Positions 1 to 15,081 of a stretch of DNA of 64,000 nucleotides are shown here, in pieces; position 1 is the first letter of the stretch, and every line of letters begins with the position of its first letter. Where the stretch lies: NCBI GenBank assembly GCA_031310005.1, contig CM062379.1, positions 4,340,001-4,404,000 on the forward strand. Reading direction: 5' to 3'. The DNA comes from Dactylellina haptotyla. Its lineage: Eukaryota; Ascomycota; Orbiliomycetes; Orbiliales; Orbiliaceae. The position numbers and the translations under genes are program-made. The notes under the pieces are model-generated. The model was not told the origin of the DNA, ran no database searches, and saw only the letters and a program-made list of their open reading frames with translations.

Positions 1-1390
1 ATTAATATAGATTTATAATTTTTTATTTTTAAGAATAAAGAGAATTAAATATTTTATAAAAATTTTAAAAAATAAATATATTTTTTATAAATTTTCTTTA
101 ATATATTTTAAGTATTTTAAATTCTTCTTTATATAAATATATATAAATAAAAATTTTAAAATAATATCTTTTTAAATAATATTTTTAAATAAATTTATTA
201 AATAATAATAATATATTTTTTTTAATTTTTAAAATTTAAATCTATTTAAAATTTTATTTAAAATTTTAAAAAATAAAATATTTTAATAATTTTTTACAAT
301 TTTAATAATATTTTTAACTTTAAACTATATTTATTTAAAATATTAAATTTATTATAGAACAATAATAAATTTCTTTATTAAAAAATATTTATAAATTATA
401 AATAAATTTTTTTGGTTATTTATAAATTATTTATTAAATTTAATATAGATTTTATTAATATTTATAAATAAATTCAATTATTTTATTTTAAAGCTTATAA
501 TTAAACATAATCTTCCAACTAATCATATTTTAAAATAAAATTATCATTAATAAAATTAAAAATATTAATAATTTATTTTTTAAAATATTTATTAATAATA
601 AGAGTAATATCAATTTTATATTTAATTATTCTTAAAAAAAAATTTTAAAAATAATAATATTATATATAATATTTTTAAATTATATAAAGATTATATTTTT
701 AATATATTTTTTAAAATATATATAGTTTTTATTTTATTATCTATAAAAACTTATATAAAATTTTTGTTAATAATATAAGATATTTAAAAATATTATTTTT
801 TAATTTAATTAAAAATTCTATTAAATCCTTTTTTAATAAAATTAGAGTTGGATGGTTTGGTATATATCACTATCTAAAAAATTTTTAATTTAAAATATTA
901 TATTATTTAATATTATTAAATTTTATATTATTAATAGTATTCCCTATTTTTTTTTATTTTTAAAGGTTGGGTAATATATTTATTATAATTAAAATATTTT
1001 ATTAATAATTTTAAATATAAAATCTTACATCCTTCCTATAATAAAATTGTTATTTATAATTTAAATAATTTTTATAAATATATAGTTTTAGAAATTTCTT
1101 TTAATATATTATAAAAGTAATATTAATCTATTTTTATATACAATTAATATAAATATAAAAATTTTTATTATAAAAATAATAATTAAAAAATTTTAATTTA
1201 TAAAGTTAATATTTTTTTTTTTTTTTTTTAATTTTTATAATGTTAATTTTTAATATTATTTTAATAATATTATAATTTTCTATATATAATTAATATATTT
1301 TATAATTACATATTAATTTAATTTTATAATAATATAGTATTATAAAATAAATAATTTATTAATAAAATTTATAAATTTTTATTTTTTATT
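1..1390 (-). mobile_element. Gypsy LTR retrotransposon fragment (copy E), degraded
   Basis: Very AT-rich sequence that aligns by eye, block for block, with about 11,120-12,490 inside Gypsy copy A, in the same orientation. In the minus-sense element this is the internal part just upstream of the reverse-transcriptase core. The fragment runs off the left edge of the window. Its similarity to copy A stops at the start of the inverted arm near 1,390, so the arm unit appears to cut or replace it. I did not find its continuation beyond 33,660. It is a broken fossil and probably one of the oldest layers here. Confidence 0.6.
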
Positions 1391-2365
1391 TTTGGAGAAG
1401 CTTCAGCTATAGCAGTATCACTGATCGTATATAAGTATAAGTCTATAAAATTAATATTTAATAATTTAAAATTACAATATATTAAATCTGCTTTATAAAT
1501 ATATATATAAAATAATATAAGTAAATCTAGCCTATATAGTTTAATATATAATTTTTACACCCTAATTCATAATAATATTGGCGTAATGTTTATGTAATTT
1601 TAAAAGTATATAAAATAATGGTTTTATAATATTAACTTTAAAACAGCTAAAAATAATATTAATAATTAATTTATTATAATAATTATTTTTTTATTTAAAA
1701 TAAAAAATTAAAATTATACAACTTTATTTATAAAGAGCTACCTAACTATATATAAATAAAAAAAATATTAAATATAATATAAAAATTTTATTATATTGTT
1801 GGATTTATAAATAATAGTTTTTACTAATTATATTTTATATAATTTAAATAATAGAGAATTAATAGTATATATATATATATATATAATTTAAATAACTAAT
1901 ATATAATAAAATTATTAATATTTCTATTATTTTTATAATAGATTATAATTAAAATAAAATTTATACCTTTAATTCAAAATTATACAAATTTAAAATTAAT
2001 ATAATAATTTTTAAAATTTTATAATAAAAAATAAAATATATATTTAATAGTTAATTCCTCCTTAAAATAGCAAATTTTAAATATAACTTTTACTATTTAT
2101 TAATCTTATTAAATAATCGATTTTATCTCACATATATTTTATTTTTTATTTTAGTTTAATACCATTTTATTTTTTATAGCTATATATTATAGGAAATACC
2201 CATTTTAATATTATAGTTAATAATCCTAACTAATACATTTATACTATTAATTATTAATATTACTATAACAACCTTATATATATACCCATAATCTATTCAA
2301 ATAAGTATACTTCTTATATATTTATAAATATAAATTATACCTAAAATGAATTAATTATTTAACAT
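1390..2365 (+). repeat. Left arm of a ~1-kb inverted repeat pair
   Basis: This stretch matches the reverse complement of about 32,638-33,660 along nearly its whole length, with differences mostly of the C/T and G/A type. The outer ends are the best preserved: both read GAAGCTTCAGCTATAGCAG just inside the boundary, preceded by TATTTTTG. The arms bracket the whole Gypsy nest. They could be long terminal inverted repeats of one DNA element, or two copies of one repeat in opposite orientation. Both outer ends abut TA, but in DNA this AT-rich that is weak evidence for a TA target duplication. Confidence 0.75.
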
Positions 2366-5300
2366 TTACCTATTAATTTACCTATTAATTTATATATTAA
2401 TATATATTTTATAAAATTATAATATTAAACTTTTAAATAATAAAAATTTTAATATTAATTATATAATTTATAATCTTTCATAACTTGTTATTATATTTAG
2501 AAATTTATAATATTATTAAATAATTATTTTATAGGTATATATTCGCAATACTAATACTCTAATTAATATAATTTATAATATAATATTAAATAAATTTTCC
2601 CCCTTTTTAAATAATTATATTATTATTGATATATTATAAGAATTAAATAATAGTACTAATATTATTATTCCCCAGCTTCCCCACTTATTTACCAACTTTA
2701 ATATTAGAATATTTTAAATGTAATTAGTTATAGTACTAATAAGAGTAAATAATACATTATTTACATAAATTATAATTATAATATTTAAAATACAAAAATT
2801 TATAAATATACCTATACCCTTACCTAATTTAATAAATATTATAATAAAATTAATCTTATTGCATATAAAAGTAAATATATAAATTATATAAATTATTATA
2901 TATTTTTTTATATATAATTATTAATTAAATATATATATTAATATACAAAACTATATAATAAGATAAATTAATAAAAATATATTTATTTAATTATAATTTT
3001 AATTTATAAATATTTTTATAATAATACACATTAATATATTTATTTATATATTATTTATATTTATTATTATAAATAAAAGATTTTTTATATCTTTAAAATA
3101 AATTCTATTTTAAAATATAAAATTTATAAAAATCTCTTAATAATACTTCTATTATTATATTAGCTACTAAATATTTAAAACTATAATATTTTAATATAAA
3201 AGTATATTATAGTATTTATTTATATATTTAAAAATATTTAATATTATAATGTTTAGAGTAAGCATAGATTCTATTAATAATATTTATAATAATAATAGTA
3301 ATATTATTTATATATATAATTATAAATAATAGAGGAAAATATTTTTAATTTTATTTATAAATATTATTTTATAAGAAATTTTAATTAAATTTATTTTCAA
3401 TATAATTAAAGATAATAATTTGTTTTAATAAAAACTATACAATTTTTTTATAGTTTATTGTTTTAAATTATTATATTATTTTTTAATAAAAAATATATAA
3501 TTAAAATTAATTTTATATAATATTTTTTAATTTATAAAGTTTATATTTAAATTAATATTACTATATATTTTAAAACTTAATAAAATTATTTTTATAATAC
3601 TATTATAATTATAATATAAAAATTTATTTATATATACTTTAAATATTAATATATTTATATTATTATTTTAATGTTTTATAAATATATAATATATTAATTT
3701 AATTTTATAATTATATATAAAATTTATTTATTATTTTATACTATATATATTAAAGATTTTAATAATATATTATAATATATATATATATATTTCTATATTT
3801 AATTTAAATTAAATATTATTTTTAAAAAGCTATATTCCTAAATTCTATAAAATATAATTATTTTTTTTTTTTAATTTAATATATTAAAATATTTTGTTCT
3901 TAATTAATTTATAACAATTTAATAACTTAATTATATTATATTTATAATTTAAAAATTATTTTATTTCTTAGATTAATAATTAAATATTTTCTATAAAATT
4001 ATTTTTATTTTTTAAATTATAAAAATTTAATAATGTTATCTTAAAAATTATTAATATAACAATTATTATATTTTTTAAAATGTAAAAATAAATATTAATA
4101 GTATTTCTTTCCATACAAAATAAGAAATTTATATTTAACAATATAGAATTTAATTTTTATTTTAAAATAAAATACTTATTTTAAATTATATAAAAACTTA
4201 AATAATAATAATATTTTTATTTTTTTTATACTTTATAATTTTTAAATGTAATTACTACCTTTTAACAGCAATATTATTACATATAGAAAAACAATTTTAA
4301 TGTTAAATTAATAAATATATAATTTAAATAATAATTATTAATAATAATATCTATATTATATATAAATTTATAATTAATATATATATTTTAATATATAAAT
4401 ATATTTTTATTTATAATTTTAATAATTAATTTTATTTTATATAAAATCTTAGAATTTATATACTTATATAAATATTTATTTTAATTTTATGTTTATAACT
4501 TTCAGTACTATTTTAAATTTAATCTAAAATATTATTTAAGAATAATATTTTAATTATTTTATAGTAGTAGTTTATTAAATATATTTATTTAAAATATAGT
4601 TTTTTAATAAGATTGTAGATTAAAATTAATAATAATATTTTATAATTATTAGTATAATAAATAATTTTTTTAAATAATAAAATATTTATTATTTTTTAGA
4701 AAGATTAGGTATTTAAATAAGTATATTTTATTATAATTAATAAATTATTTATAAAATAATTTATATAGAAATGTAATAGCAATCTATTTATTTATTTGTA
4801 TATATAATAATTTATTATTTATTATATAAATTATTAATATTGTTTTTGGTTAAAAATTTTTGATAATTTTATTTTAATTAATATAATTATAATTAGTTTA
4901 TAAAGTATTTATATTATTTTCTTAATAATATTATTTTATTTATATATATATAAAATAAATATTTTTATTTTAATTCTATATTTTATAAAACTTTTATATA
5001 TTAAGATATAGGAATTTTTTATATTATTTATTTATATTTTTATAATTTTATTATTAAAATTTAGTTTACCTTTATTATTATAATAAATTATATAAAGTGT
5101 ATATAGTATTTTAAATATTTATTAAAAATTATATTTATTTTATATAAGTAGTTTTGTTTATAATTATAAGTATATATTTGATTTTGTGTATAATTTATTT
5201 GTAAAGTTGATATTATTTATATAATAAAATAATTTTAAATAAATTTATTATATTTATATGTATATGTTTTAGTGGGTATAACTTTTAATAAAGATTAATT

Positions 5301-7052
5301 TATAATTATAATATATTATATTTTTTTAATATGTATGGTTTATATAGAGGATTATATTTTTTTAAAAATATAGGAATTTTAGCTTATTTTATAATTTTAT
5401 TATTTTTTAATTTATATAATCTAGTTTTCTATATTAATATAGTAAATTAATAATTTTAATAAAAGTTTATTTATAATTATATTACTTTATATAATTATTA
5501 TTATAAATTTATTTATAAATGTATTTTAGTTTTATTTATTTTTAATAATATAATATAGTTGTTAAGTATGTAGAAATCTATAGTAAAAATGTAGAAATCT
5601 ATAGTAAAATTAAATATAAATTTTAAAATTAAAATTTTTTTAATAATAGTCTACTTTAATTTAAAAAAATTATTAAAATACTTTTAATCAATATTTTAAC
5701 AGAATAAAGGTTTAATATTATATTAAAATATATAAAATATATTATATATAATTAGATAATAAATAGAATTTTAATTTTGATTTAATTATATTTGTAGGCT
5801 AGTATTATTAAATTATTTCTAATTTGAATTTTTTATTTTTATTAAATAAAAATAATTATCAAAAATGAATATATTTATATTTTTAAAATTTAATTATTTA
5901 TTTTAAAATTTATATACTATTTATTATAAATAATAAAGGAATTTATTTTTTAATAATATTAATTTTATATGTATAAATTATATTATAATATAAAAAAATT
6001 ATAATATAAGTAATAATAATAATTTTTATTTTATAAAGATTAAAATAAAAATAAATTTTTAATATTTATTATTTATATAATTTATATTATTATAATTATA
6101 TAAAAATATTTTTAATACTTTTTTATTTATAAAATAAAATAAGATTATTAATATTATTTAATATAATTTTATTAAAATATACTTTTTTATTATTATTTAT
6201 ATTTATATATTTTATATATTATTATTATTTTTATTAAAATTCATTATATATTTTTATTTACTATTTATTTTTATTTTTAAATATATAATTATTACTATAA
6301 TTATAATTAAAATTTATATATTAAATTAATATCTTTTTTAATTTAATTATAATTTTATAAAAATCATTATACTTTTTTATAAAAATTTTAATATAAAATT
6401 AAAATTTAATATTTTATTTAATATCTTTAAATAATATGATAATTATAAAAATATATAAATATTATAATTAATTTATTTTAAAGATATAAAAACTTCATAA
6501 TAATATTAAAAAAATACAATTTTATTAAAAATTTTAATAATAATATATTATTCTTTTATATATTTATAAACTTTTAAATAATTTATATAACTATATAAAA
6601 TTATTATTTTTTAAATTAATAAATTAAAAAATAATTAAATTTTTAAATATTATAATAAATATATAATTATTTAAACAAAAATTAAATTTTAATAATTCTA
6701 TCTTTTTTTATAAAAATTATTAAAATTTATAAAAATAAAATATATATTATTATATACTAATTATTATATATATTATTTAATAATAAATTATAAAAAATAA
6801 TTATAAAATTTTTTATTAAAATAAAAATTATTATTTTTAATTATATTAAAAATAAAAGGATTTAATTAAAAAATTTTTTATTAATAATATTTATAAAAAT
6901 AGGATTAAAAATATCCCTTTTTTTATTATTTATAATTATATATATAAATAATAATATTATTATTATTATAAATATTATTAATAAAATTTAATAACATTTT
7001 AAATACTACAACATTAAATAATTTTAAATATATAAATAAATATTATAATATA
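2366..7052. other. AT-rich interior of the inverted-arm unit, no gene seen
   Basis: About 4.7 kb of very low G+C sequence between the left arm and Gypsy copy A. With copy A removed it continues directly into 32,621-32,637 and the right arm, so the original arm-bounded unit was about 6.7 kb. Residual C dominates the plus strand around 2,000-2,900, with patches of four or more Cs near 2,590-2,690. Residual G dominates around 4,800-5,600. No open frame, tRNA or recognisable transposase motif survives. Its identity is unknown. Confidence 0.5.
5568..5609 (+). repeat. 21-bp tandem duplication
   Basis: Two identical, adjacent 21-bp units beginning ATGTAGAAATC (5,568-5,588 and 5,589-5,609) in otherwise unstructured AT-rich DNA. 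Confidence 0.8.
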
Positions 7053-7057
7053 TTTTT

Positions 7058-7564
7058 TGTTACACTTCATACGCTACCCAACATAACAATACAAATATGT
7101 AATATTAAGATATACAAAACTCTCTTTTTATTTAGGATACTTAAATTTTTTAATAAGAAGTATATATAGAGTTATAAAGTATTAAAAATAATTTATTTAA
7201 AATATATAATAATAATAAAATAAAAATAATTAGATATATTAAATTATATTTAAATTGATTAATAAAAATAGGAATACTTTATCAATTTTAAAAATAATTT
7301 TATATATAAGAATAATTTAATATATTTATAATAAATTATAGATTATAATGGATTATAATTTACTATTTATAATTTATAATAAATAATAATCTATAAGATA
7401 TATTATACCACAATTTAGAATATTAAATAAGTAAATAGATTTTATAGTTAAACATACTAAAAATAATATATATTTATAAATATAAATATAATAATAAAAA
7501 TCAAAATTAATATAATATAAATAAGTATAGGTATTTATACTATTAAAATTTATAATCTATAATA
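7058..7564 (-). repeat. LTR of Gypsy copy A (left; 3' LTR in sense)
   Basis: About 507 bp. It aligns with the LTRs at 14,574, 22,234, 30,228, 31,067 and 32,106. The outer edge (7,058-7,150) is well preserved. The inner edge near 7,564 is nearly pure A/T. Confidence 0.85.
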
Positions 7565-10500
7565 TTATTTTTTAAAATAAGCTTCCATATAGATGATTTT
7601 ATAAAATCTAAATTTTTATATAAATAATAGTAACTAAATATAAAATAATAGTATATTATCATTATTTTTATATAGGAATTTAATTTTATATATTATTGAT
7701 TTACATTAAAATTAAATTTATATAAAATAATAATTTATATTATAATATAAAATTTATTTCAAAATAAGTGTTTATATAATTATATATATAAAAATGTAAT
7801 AATTAAATTAAAATAATAAAATAAAATTTAAATTATAAACATTTTATAAATATAAATAATTAATATATTTAAAATAATAATATTAATAAATAAAATTATT
7901 AATTAAATGGTGTTAAAATTAAACTTACTATATTAAAATATAAAAAAAAATCTTAAGTAGTTTGTGAATTTTATAAAAATATAATTTTTTATATAATAGA
8001 ATTCTTTAATAAGGTGTTTTAATTATATTTATCATAATTATAATTGTATTTAGAAACAATTAGTAAGTTTTATAATTTTATATTATTAATAAAATTAATT
8101 ATTTTATAATAAATTATATTTTTGGTAGTTAAATTAAAAATAAACAAAACTATATAAAATAAAAAATACTTAAATTCTATTATCTATTAAAATAGCTTAA
8201 ACTTAAACAAAATAACATATTTATAAAAAAAAAAATTTAATAAATAAAAAAACAAAATTAGCTTTTAAAAGGAGGAATTTATTATTAAAGAATAGGAAAA
8301 TTTTAAATAATTTTAAAAATTGGATTTTAAATTATTATCAAATAATATTAATTTTTAACAATTTTTAAATAATAATATTATTTTTTTTGAATAAAAAATT
8401 GAATAAATATAATATATAAACCAAATTTTTAAGTATAATTAATTAAAAAATTTCAAACCATTTCATTATTCAACTATACTTAAATATATTGGGTATTATA
8501 TAGTTTTTTTAAATCTTTTTTTAAATTGTTTGTTTAAAAATTTTAATATCTTTTTCTAAAAATAATTTTAAATTAGCTCTGAAAAGATATTGTTTTTTGA
8601 TTTTTATAAATCATCCTGTAATCCATAAAATAACAATTATCTAATTAAATATTTATTATTATTATTAGGTTTTTTAAAGATTCTTTTAATTTTGTATTTT
8701 ATATAATTTTTATATTTTTTTTTTTTATTTTCTAGGTTTTTTTTTAAACCTAAAAAAACTAATTTTAAAAGTAAGATATAAAAGGATTGATAGATTTAGG
8801 TAAATTCCAAAATTTTAAATTTAAAAATATTATTATTAAATTTTTTGGTAATAATAAAAAATCCATATTTTTAATAATCCAATTTTTTATTTTATCATCC
8901 TTTCCATTTAATGTATTTGGTAAATAAATATATATATATTTTTTTTTTTTTTAAAAAAAATACTTTTATATATTATTAATTATAATAATATAACATATGT
9001 TTTATTATAAATTAAAAATTTTTTATAAATTGTTATAAAATTTTTTATATTTTTAATATATTTTTTGTTTTTGAAATAATTTTTTAAATATTATAAAAAT
9101 AATATTATAGTAAAATTCTATTTTAAATATTTTATAAAATATATATTTAATAAATAAATATTTAAATATATTATAAATAAATTTAAAATGTGGTAATAAT
9201 TTAATTTAATTATTTTATATTATATTAAAAATTTTTAATTATATTTTAATAATTTAAATAATTTATTTTATAACTTTATTTATTTAAATATATTTTTATT
9301 AATAATATTAATTTTAATACTAATTTAATTTTTAATTAAATTTTAAAATTAATAAATAATATATTTTTATTATAAACGTATTTAAATTATAATTTATATT
9401 AATTAAAGATTTATTTATTATAAATTTATTTAAATTCTATTATAAATTATTTAAAATTTTATAATTTTAAAATTATTATTTTATTAAATTTATAAATGAT
9501 GATTAAAACTTTATTATAAATAATATTTATAAGAAGGTTTCTTAAAAGGTATTTTTATATAAAATTATATAAAATAATTTAAAATAGTTTTAAAAATATA
9601 TTATAAAATTATAATTTTCTATAAAATAAATATTAATTAAATTTATTTTAATAATATATATTATAAGTTTTAATATATTATTTAATATATTATTTTATTT
9701 AAAATTAGAAATAAAATTTAATTAAAAATTCTTAAATATATTTAATTCTTAAGTATTTATAGGCTAATATATTATAATATTATTTGATAAGTTGTTATTA
9801 AAATTTTTTAGTAAAAATATAAAAAAATTTTAAAAATAATTTTTTTTTATTATAAAATAATTTAAAATATTAAAATTTTTAATAATATTTTATTATAAAA
9901 TATTTATTATAATTTTATTTAAAATTTTTATAAACTAATTTTCTAAATATAAAAAATAAGATTAAAAACTTTATTAATTAAAATAATTATATATTACTTT
10001 TTTAAAAATAATTTTTTATTAGGTTGATTTTAACTATTAAATTAAATTATTAATTAATAATATTAATTTTAGAGTTTTTTTATAATATATAATTCTTATA
10101 TTATATTAATTAATAAGTTTTTATTAGTGGATTTATTATTTATTAAAATTTTAAAAATAAAAATAAATAAAGTTTTTATAATTTAAATATATTATAAAAA
10201 TTTTTTATTTAAAGGTATATAATAAGTTTAAATAATAATTATTAATTCTTTATTATAGAGGTATTGTATATTGTAATTTAATAATATTAAATTTATAAAA
10301 AGATAAACAATAGGGTATTATTTTTAATTTAATTATAATTAATATAGATAAATTTTAGTATAGTGTTAAAAACATTTGTTTTAATTTTAATATAGGTTGA
10401 AATTATATAATTTAAAAATAAAAATTAAAAGGAAAGATTTTTAAATATATTAAAAATATATATTTGATTAAGAATCATATCAAAATGTATATTTATTTTT

Positions 10501-13500
10501 GTTAATTTTGAAAATAATAAATATATAATTATATTATTTAATAAATTATTAATAATAATTGTAAAATTTTAAAAAATTTAAATGTTTTTGATATTTTAAA
10601 ATTAAAATTATTTTTAAATTATATTAATTTTTTAAAATTTATTTTAATTTTTTTAATTATAATAATAGTTTTAAGGAATTTATATTTTATAATTTTGAAT
10701 TTATTTTTTTAATTTAATTTTAAAATTATATTTATTTAATATTTTAAAATAATAATGATATGTTGTTAATATTTTTAAAATTTATACTATAAATTAATAT
10801 ATTATTAAAGTAGATAATATATATTTTATTAATATAATTTTTAATATATAATTTATAAAGGTTTAAAAATACTGAGGTGTTAATTAATTTTATAGGTATA
10901 ATTAAATATTTAAATAAACTATAACAATATTTAAATATTATTTTAGATATTTTTAAAATAATTTATAAATTATGATAAATGATAATAATATCAAGTTTAA
11001 TAAAGCAAATTATTTTAATAAAATAATCTAATAATTTATCAATTTAAAATAAATTATTATAATTTTTAATAATAATAACAAAATTTTAATAATCAATATA
11101 AATTTGTAATTTTTATTTTTAAAAATAAAAATTAATATTTTGAAATTTTAAAAACAAATATATCCTTTTATATTTTTTTAATATATTTTTAAATATTTTA
11201 AATTTTTATACAAATATAAATAAATAAATATTTTAAATTTTTTTTATACAAATATAAATAAATAAAAATTTAGGTATAATTTTTTATATTTAGGTATAAT
11301 TTTTTTATAATAATATTTTATAAATAAATTTATTAAATAATAGTAATACATTTTTATTTAATTTTTTAAAAATTTGGATTTATTTAAAATTTATTTTAAA
11401 ATTTTTTAAAAATAAAATATTTTTAATAATTTTTTTAATAATTTTAATAATATTTTTAATTTTAAATCATATTTATTTAAAATATTAATTTATTATAAAT
11501 GATAATAAATTTTTTTATTAAAGAGGTGTTTTATAAATTATAAATAAATTTTTTTAATTATTTATAAATTATTTATTAAATTTAATATAAATTTTATTAA
11601 TATTTGTAATAAATAAATTTAATTATTTTATTTTTAAATTTATAATTAAATTATAATTTTAATTAGTTATATTTTTAAAATAAAATTATTATTAGTAAGA
11701 TTAAAAATATTAATAATTTATTTTTTAAAATATTTATTAATGATAAAATAATATTAATTTTATATTTAATTATTTTAAAAAATTTAAAAGTAATAATGTT
11801 ATATATAATATTTTAAGTTATATAAAAAATTATATTTTTTAATATATTTTTTTAAAATATATATAATTTCTATTTTATTATTTATAAGAGTTTATATTAA
11901 ATTTCTATTGATAATATAAAATATTTAAAATATTATTTTTTAATTTAATTAAAAATTTTGTTAAATCCTTTTTAATAAAATTAAAATTAAATAATTTAAT
12001 ATATATCATTGTTTAAAGTAATTTAAAATATTATATTATTTAATATTATTAAATTTTATATTATTAATAATATTTTTATTTTTTCCATTTTAAAAGCTAA
12101 GTAAGGTTTTTATTATAACCAAATTATTATTTTATAAATAAAAATATAAATTTTAAATTTTTTATAATAAAATTGTTTTTATAATTTGATAATTATAGGT
12201 ATATATTTTGGAAATTTTTTTAATATATTATAAAAATAATATTGGTCTATTTTAGGTATAGTTGGTATAAATGTAAAAATTTTTATTATAAAAATAATTT
12301 AAAAATTTTAATTTATAAAATTAGTATTTCTTTTTCTTTTTAATTTTTATAATGTTAATTTTTAATTATATTAATTATACTATAATTTTTGTATAAAATT
12401 AATATGTTTTATAATTTTATATTAATTTAATTTTATAGTAGTGAAATATTATAAAGTATATAGTTTATTAATAAGATTAGTAAAGGCTTTTTATTATTTT
12501 ATATATTTATAATTAAAAGTGATTACTTGGTCTATATAGTTTTAATATATAAATTTAATAAGATTTATGTTAAAATGTTTATATAATTAATATTAATATA
12601 TTTTATAAAATTTTATATATTAATTAATAAATTAGGTTAATTTTATTATTAAATATAAAATGTTAAATAATTATATTATAAATTTATATTAATAAAATAA
12701 GTTATTTAAAATATTTTAATATTTAAGTATAATGTTTATTTTTATAATTTTTACTAATTTTTAATATTTAATTTTTAAAATTTATTTTTTTATTAATATA
12801 TTTGTATATTATTTAATTAAAAAATAATTAATCATAAATTTCTTTTTATTAATAATATAATTTATTTATATGATTATTATATTCTTTTTAATTAAGGGAT
12901 TAATTAATATAAATATAGATTTTATAATCTAATTTTACATAATTTTATAATTTTTTAAAAATAAATTTTAATTCATAATAATATAAAATTTTCAAAATTT
13001 ATTATAAGTAAATTTCTTTTTAAATTTTATATTTTTTATAAATTATTTTAAAATTTTCAAATAAATCACAAATATATAATTTTTAAAAATTTCTTATTTA
13101 AAATAATATTTTTTATAATAAATTTAATTTTATTTTTCTATTAAATATTTTCGATTTTAAATTTTTAAAAATATATATTTCAAATAAAATAATAAATAGA
13201 ATAAAAATTTAAATTCTTTTTAATGTAATTAGGATTTAAAAATAACTAAATCAACACTAAAAATATTTTCTTTATTAATGTGGTAAAATATAATATTAAA
13301 TTAATATTTTAAAAATTCTTTCAAACTGCTAATAATTATTTTGATATTTTTTAATATATTTATTATAATTTTCTTATTTTTTTATAATTATATTATTCTT
13401 ATAATATTTTTTAATTAACTATTCTAATATTTTTTAAATATTGATTGGTTAAATAATTTTATTTAATATATCCTTTTTATTACATTGGTAATATATTAAT

Positions 13501-14573
13501 TTATTAAATTTTAAAAATAATTTTTAATTATTAATTTTAATTTTAAATTTTTTAAATTTTATAAGAAATAATTTAAAATATTTTTAAAATTTAATTATTT
13601 TATTTATTTTTATTTTATTATTAATTATTTAATTTTTAATAATTATTCTAAAGAATATATAAAAATTATTTTAATTTTAAAATAACCATTTTAATTTATA
13701 AAATATTTTAGATTATAAAATAATTAATTTTAATTATTATTATAAAATCTAAATTAATTATTTATTAATTTAAATAATTTCTTAAAATTAAAAATTAATT
13801 ATAATTATTATAAACTTATAAATATTTATTTTATATTTTAAAAGTAATTATCATTAAATTTTATAATTAAATCATTATTATATAATATTAAATCTTTAAA
13901 TTATATATAATCATTTTAATTATTTCTATTTATATAAATTTTAATCCTTTTGATATAATAAATTAATTATTTTATTATATATTTAATTATAAAAATATAA
14001 ATATTAATAATTTAAAAATATTTTTAATAAATTTAATTTATTATAAATTTTAAATAATATAAAGGACTTTTTAATTTTTTTAATATTTATAAAATTATTT
14101 AAATCTATTAATAAAATATAAATAATTATAAAATTTGGATAATATAGTTATTATTAGTCTTTATTTTATTTTATTTTTTTATATTGTATAAAATAAAAAT
14201 TATAATATAGAAAATAATTTTTATAAAAAATATAAAGAGGAAATAAATTTTATCTTTATTATTTTTAAATTATTAATATTAAAAATAAAAGATAATAATA
14301 ATTTATTAAATAAATTGATTAAATTTATATAATAAATTATTAAATTTATTAAAATTTAATACTTTTACTTCCTTATATCAAATAATAGGTTGAAGTAGAT
14401 TAATAAAATCTATTAAAAAGTTATTAAAATTATTAGAATATTTTTTATTATTATTACTAAAATTTTTATTAAAATTTTTTAGATTTTTAAAATTAGAAAT
14501 TAATTTACAAAAAGATTTATTCTTATTTAATATAAAATAAAAATAAATCTTATTTAATCCTTAATTAGATTTT

Positions 14574-15081
14574 TGTTACACTTCATACACTACCTAATGT
14601 AATGGTATAAATATGCAATACTAAGATATGTAAAACTCTCTTTTTATTTAAAATATTTAAATTTTTTAATAAAAAGTATATATAAAATTTATAAGGTATT
14701 GAAAATAGTTTGTTTAAAATATATAATAATAATAAAGTAAAGATAATTAGATATATTAAATTATATTTAAATTAATTAATAAAAATAGAAATATTTTATT
14801 AGTTTTAAAAATAGTTTTATATATAAAAATGGTTTAATATATTTATAATAGATTATAAATTATAATAAATTATAGTTTATAATTTATAATTTATAATAAA
14901 TAATAATTTATAATATATTATACTACAATTTAGGATATTAAATAAGTAAATAGGCTTTATAATTAAATATATTAGAAATAATATATATCTATAAATATAA
15001 AATATAATAATAAAAATTAGAATAATATAATATAAAGTAAAATATAAATATTTATATTATTAAAATTTATAATTTATAATA
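14574..15081 (-). repeat. LTR of Gypsy copy B (left; 3' LTR in sense)
   Basis: About 508 bp. The preserved outer edge is at 14,574-14,640 and the inner edge is degraded. The sequence following it (an AATAAGCTT block near 15,095) matches what follows the LTR of copy A near 7,578, so both are the same internal end of the family. Confidence 0.85.
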
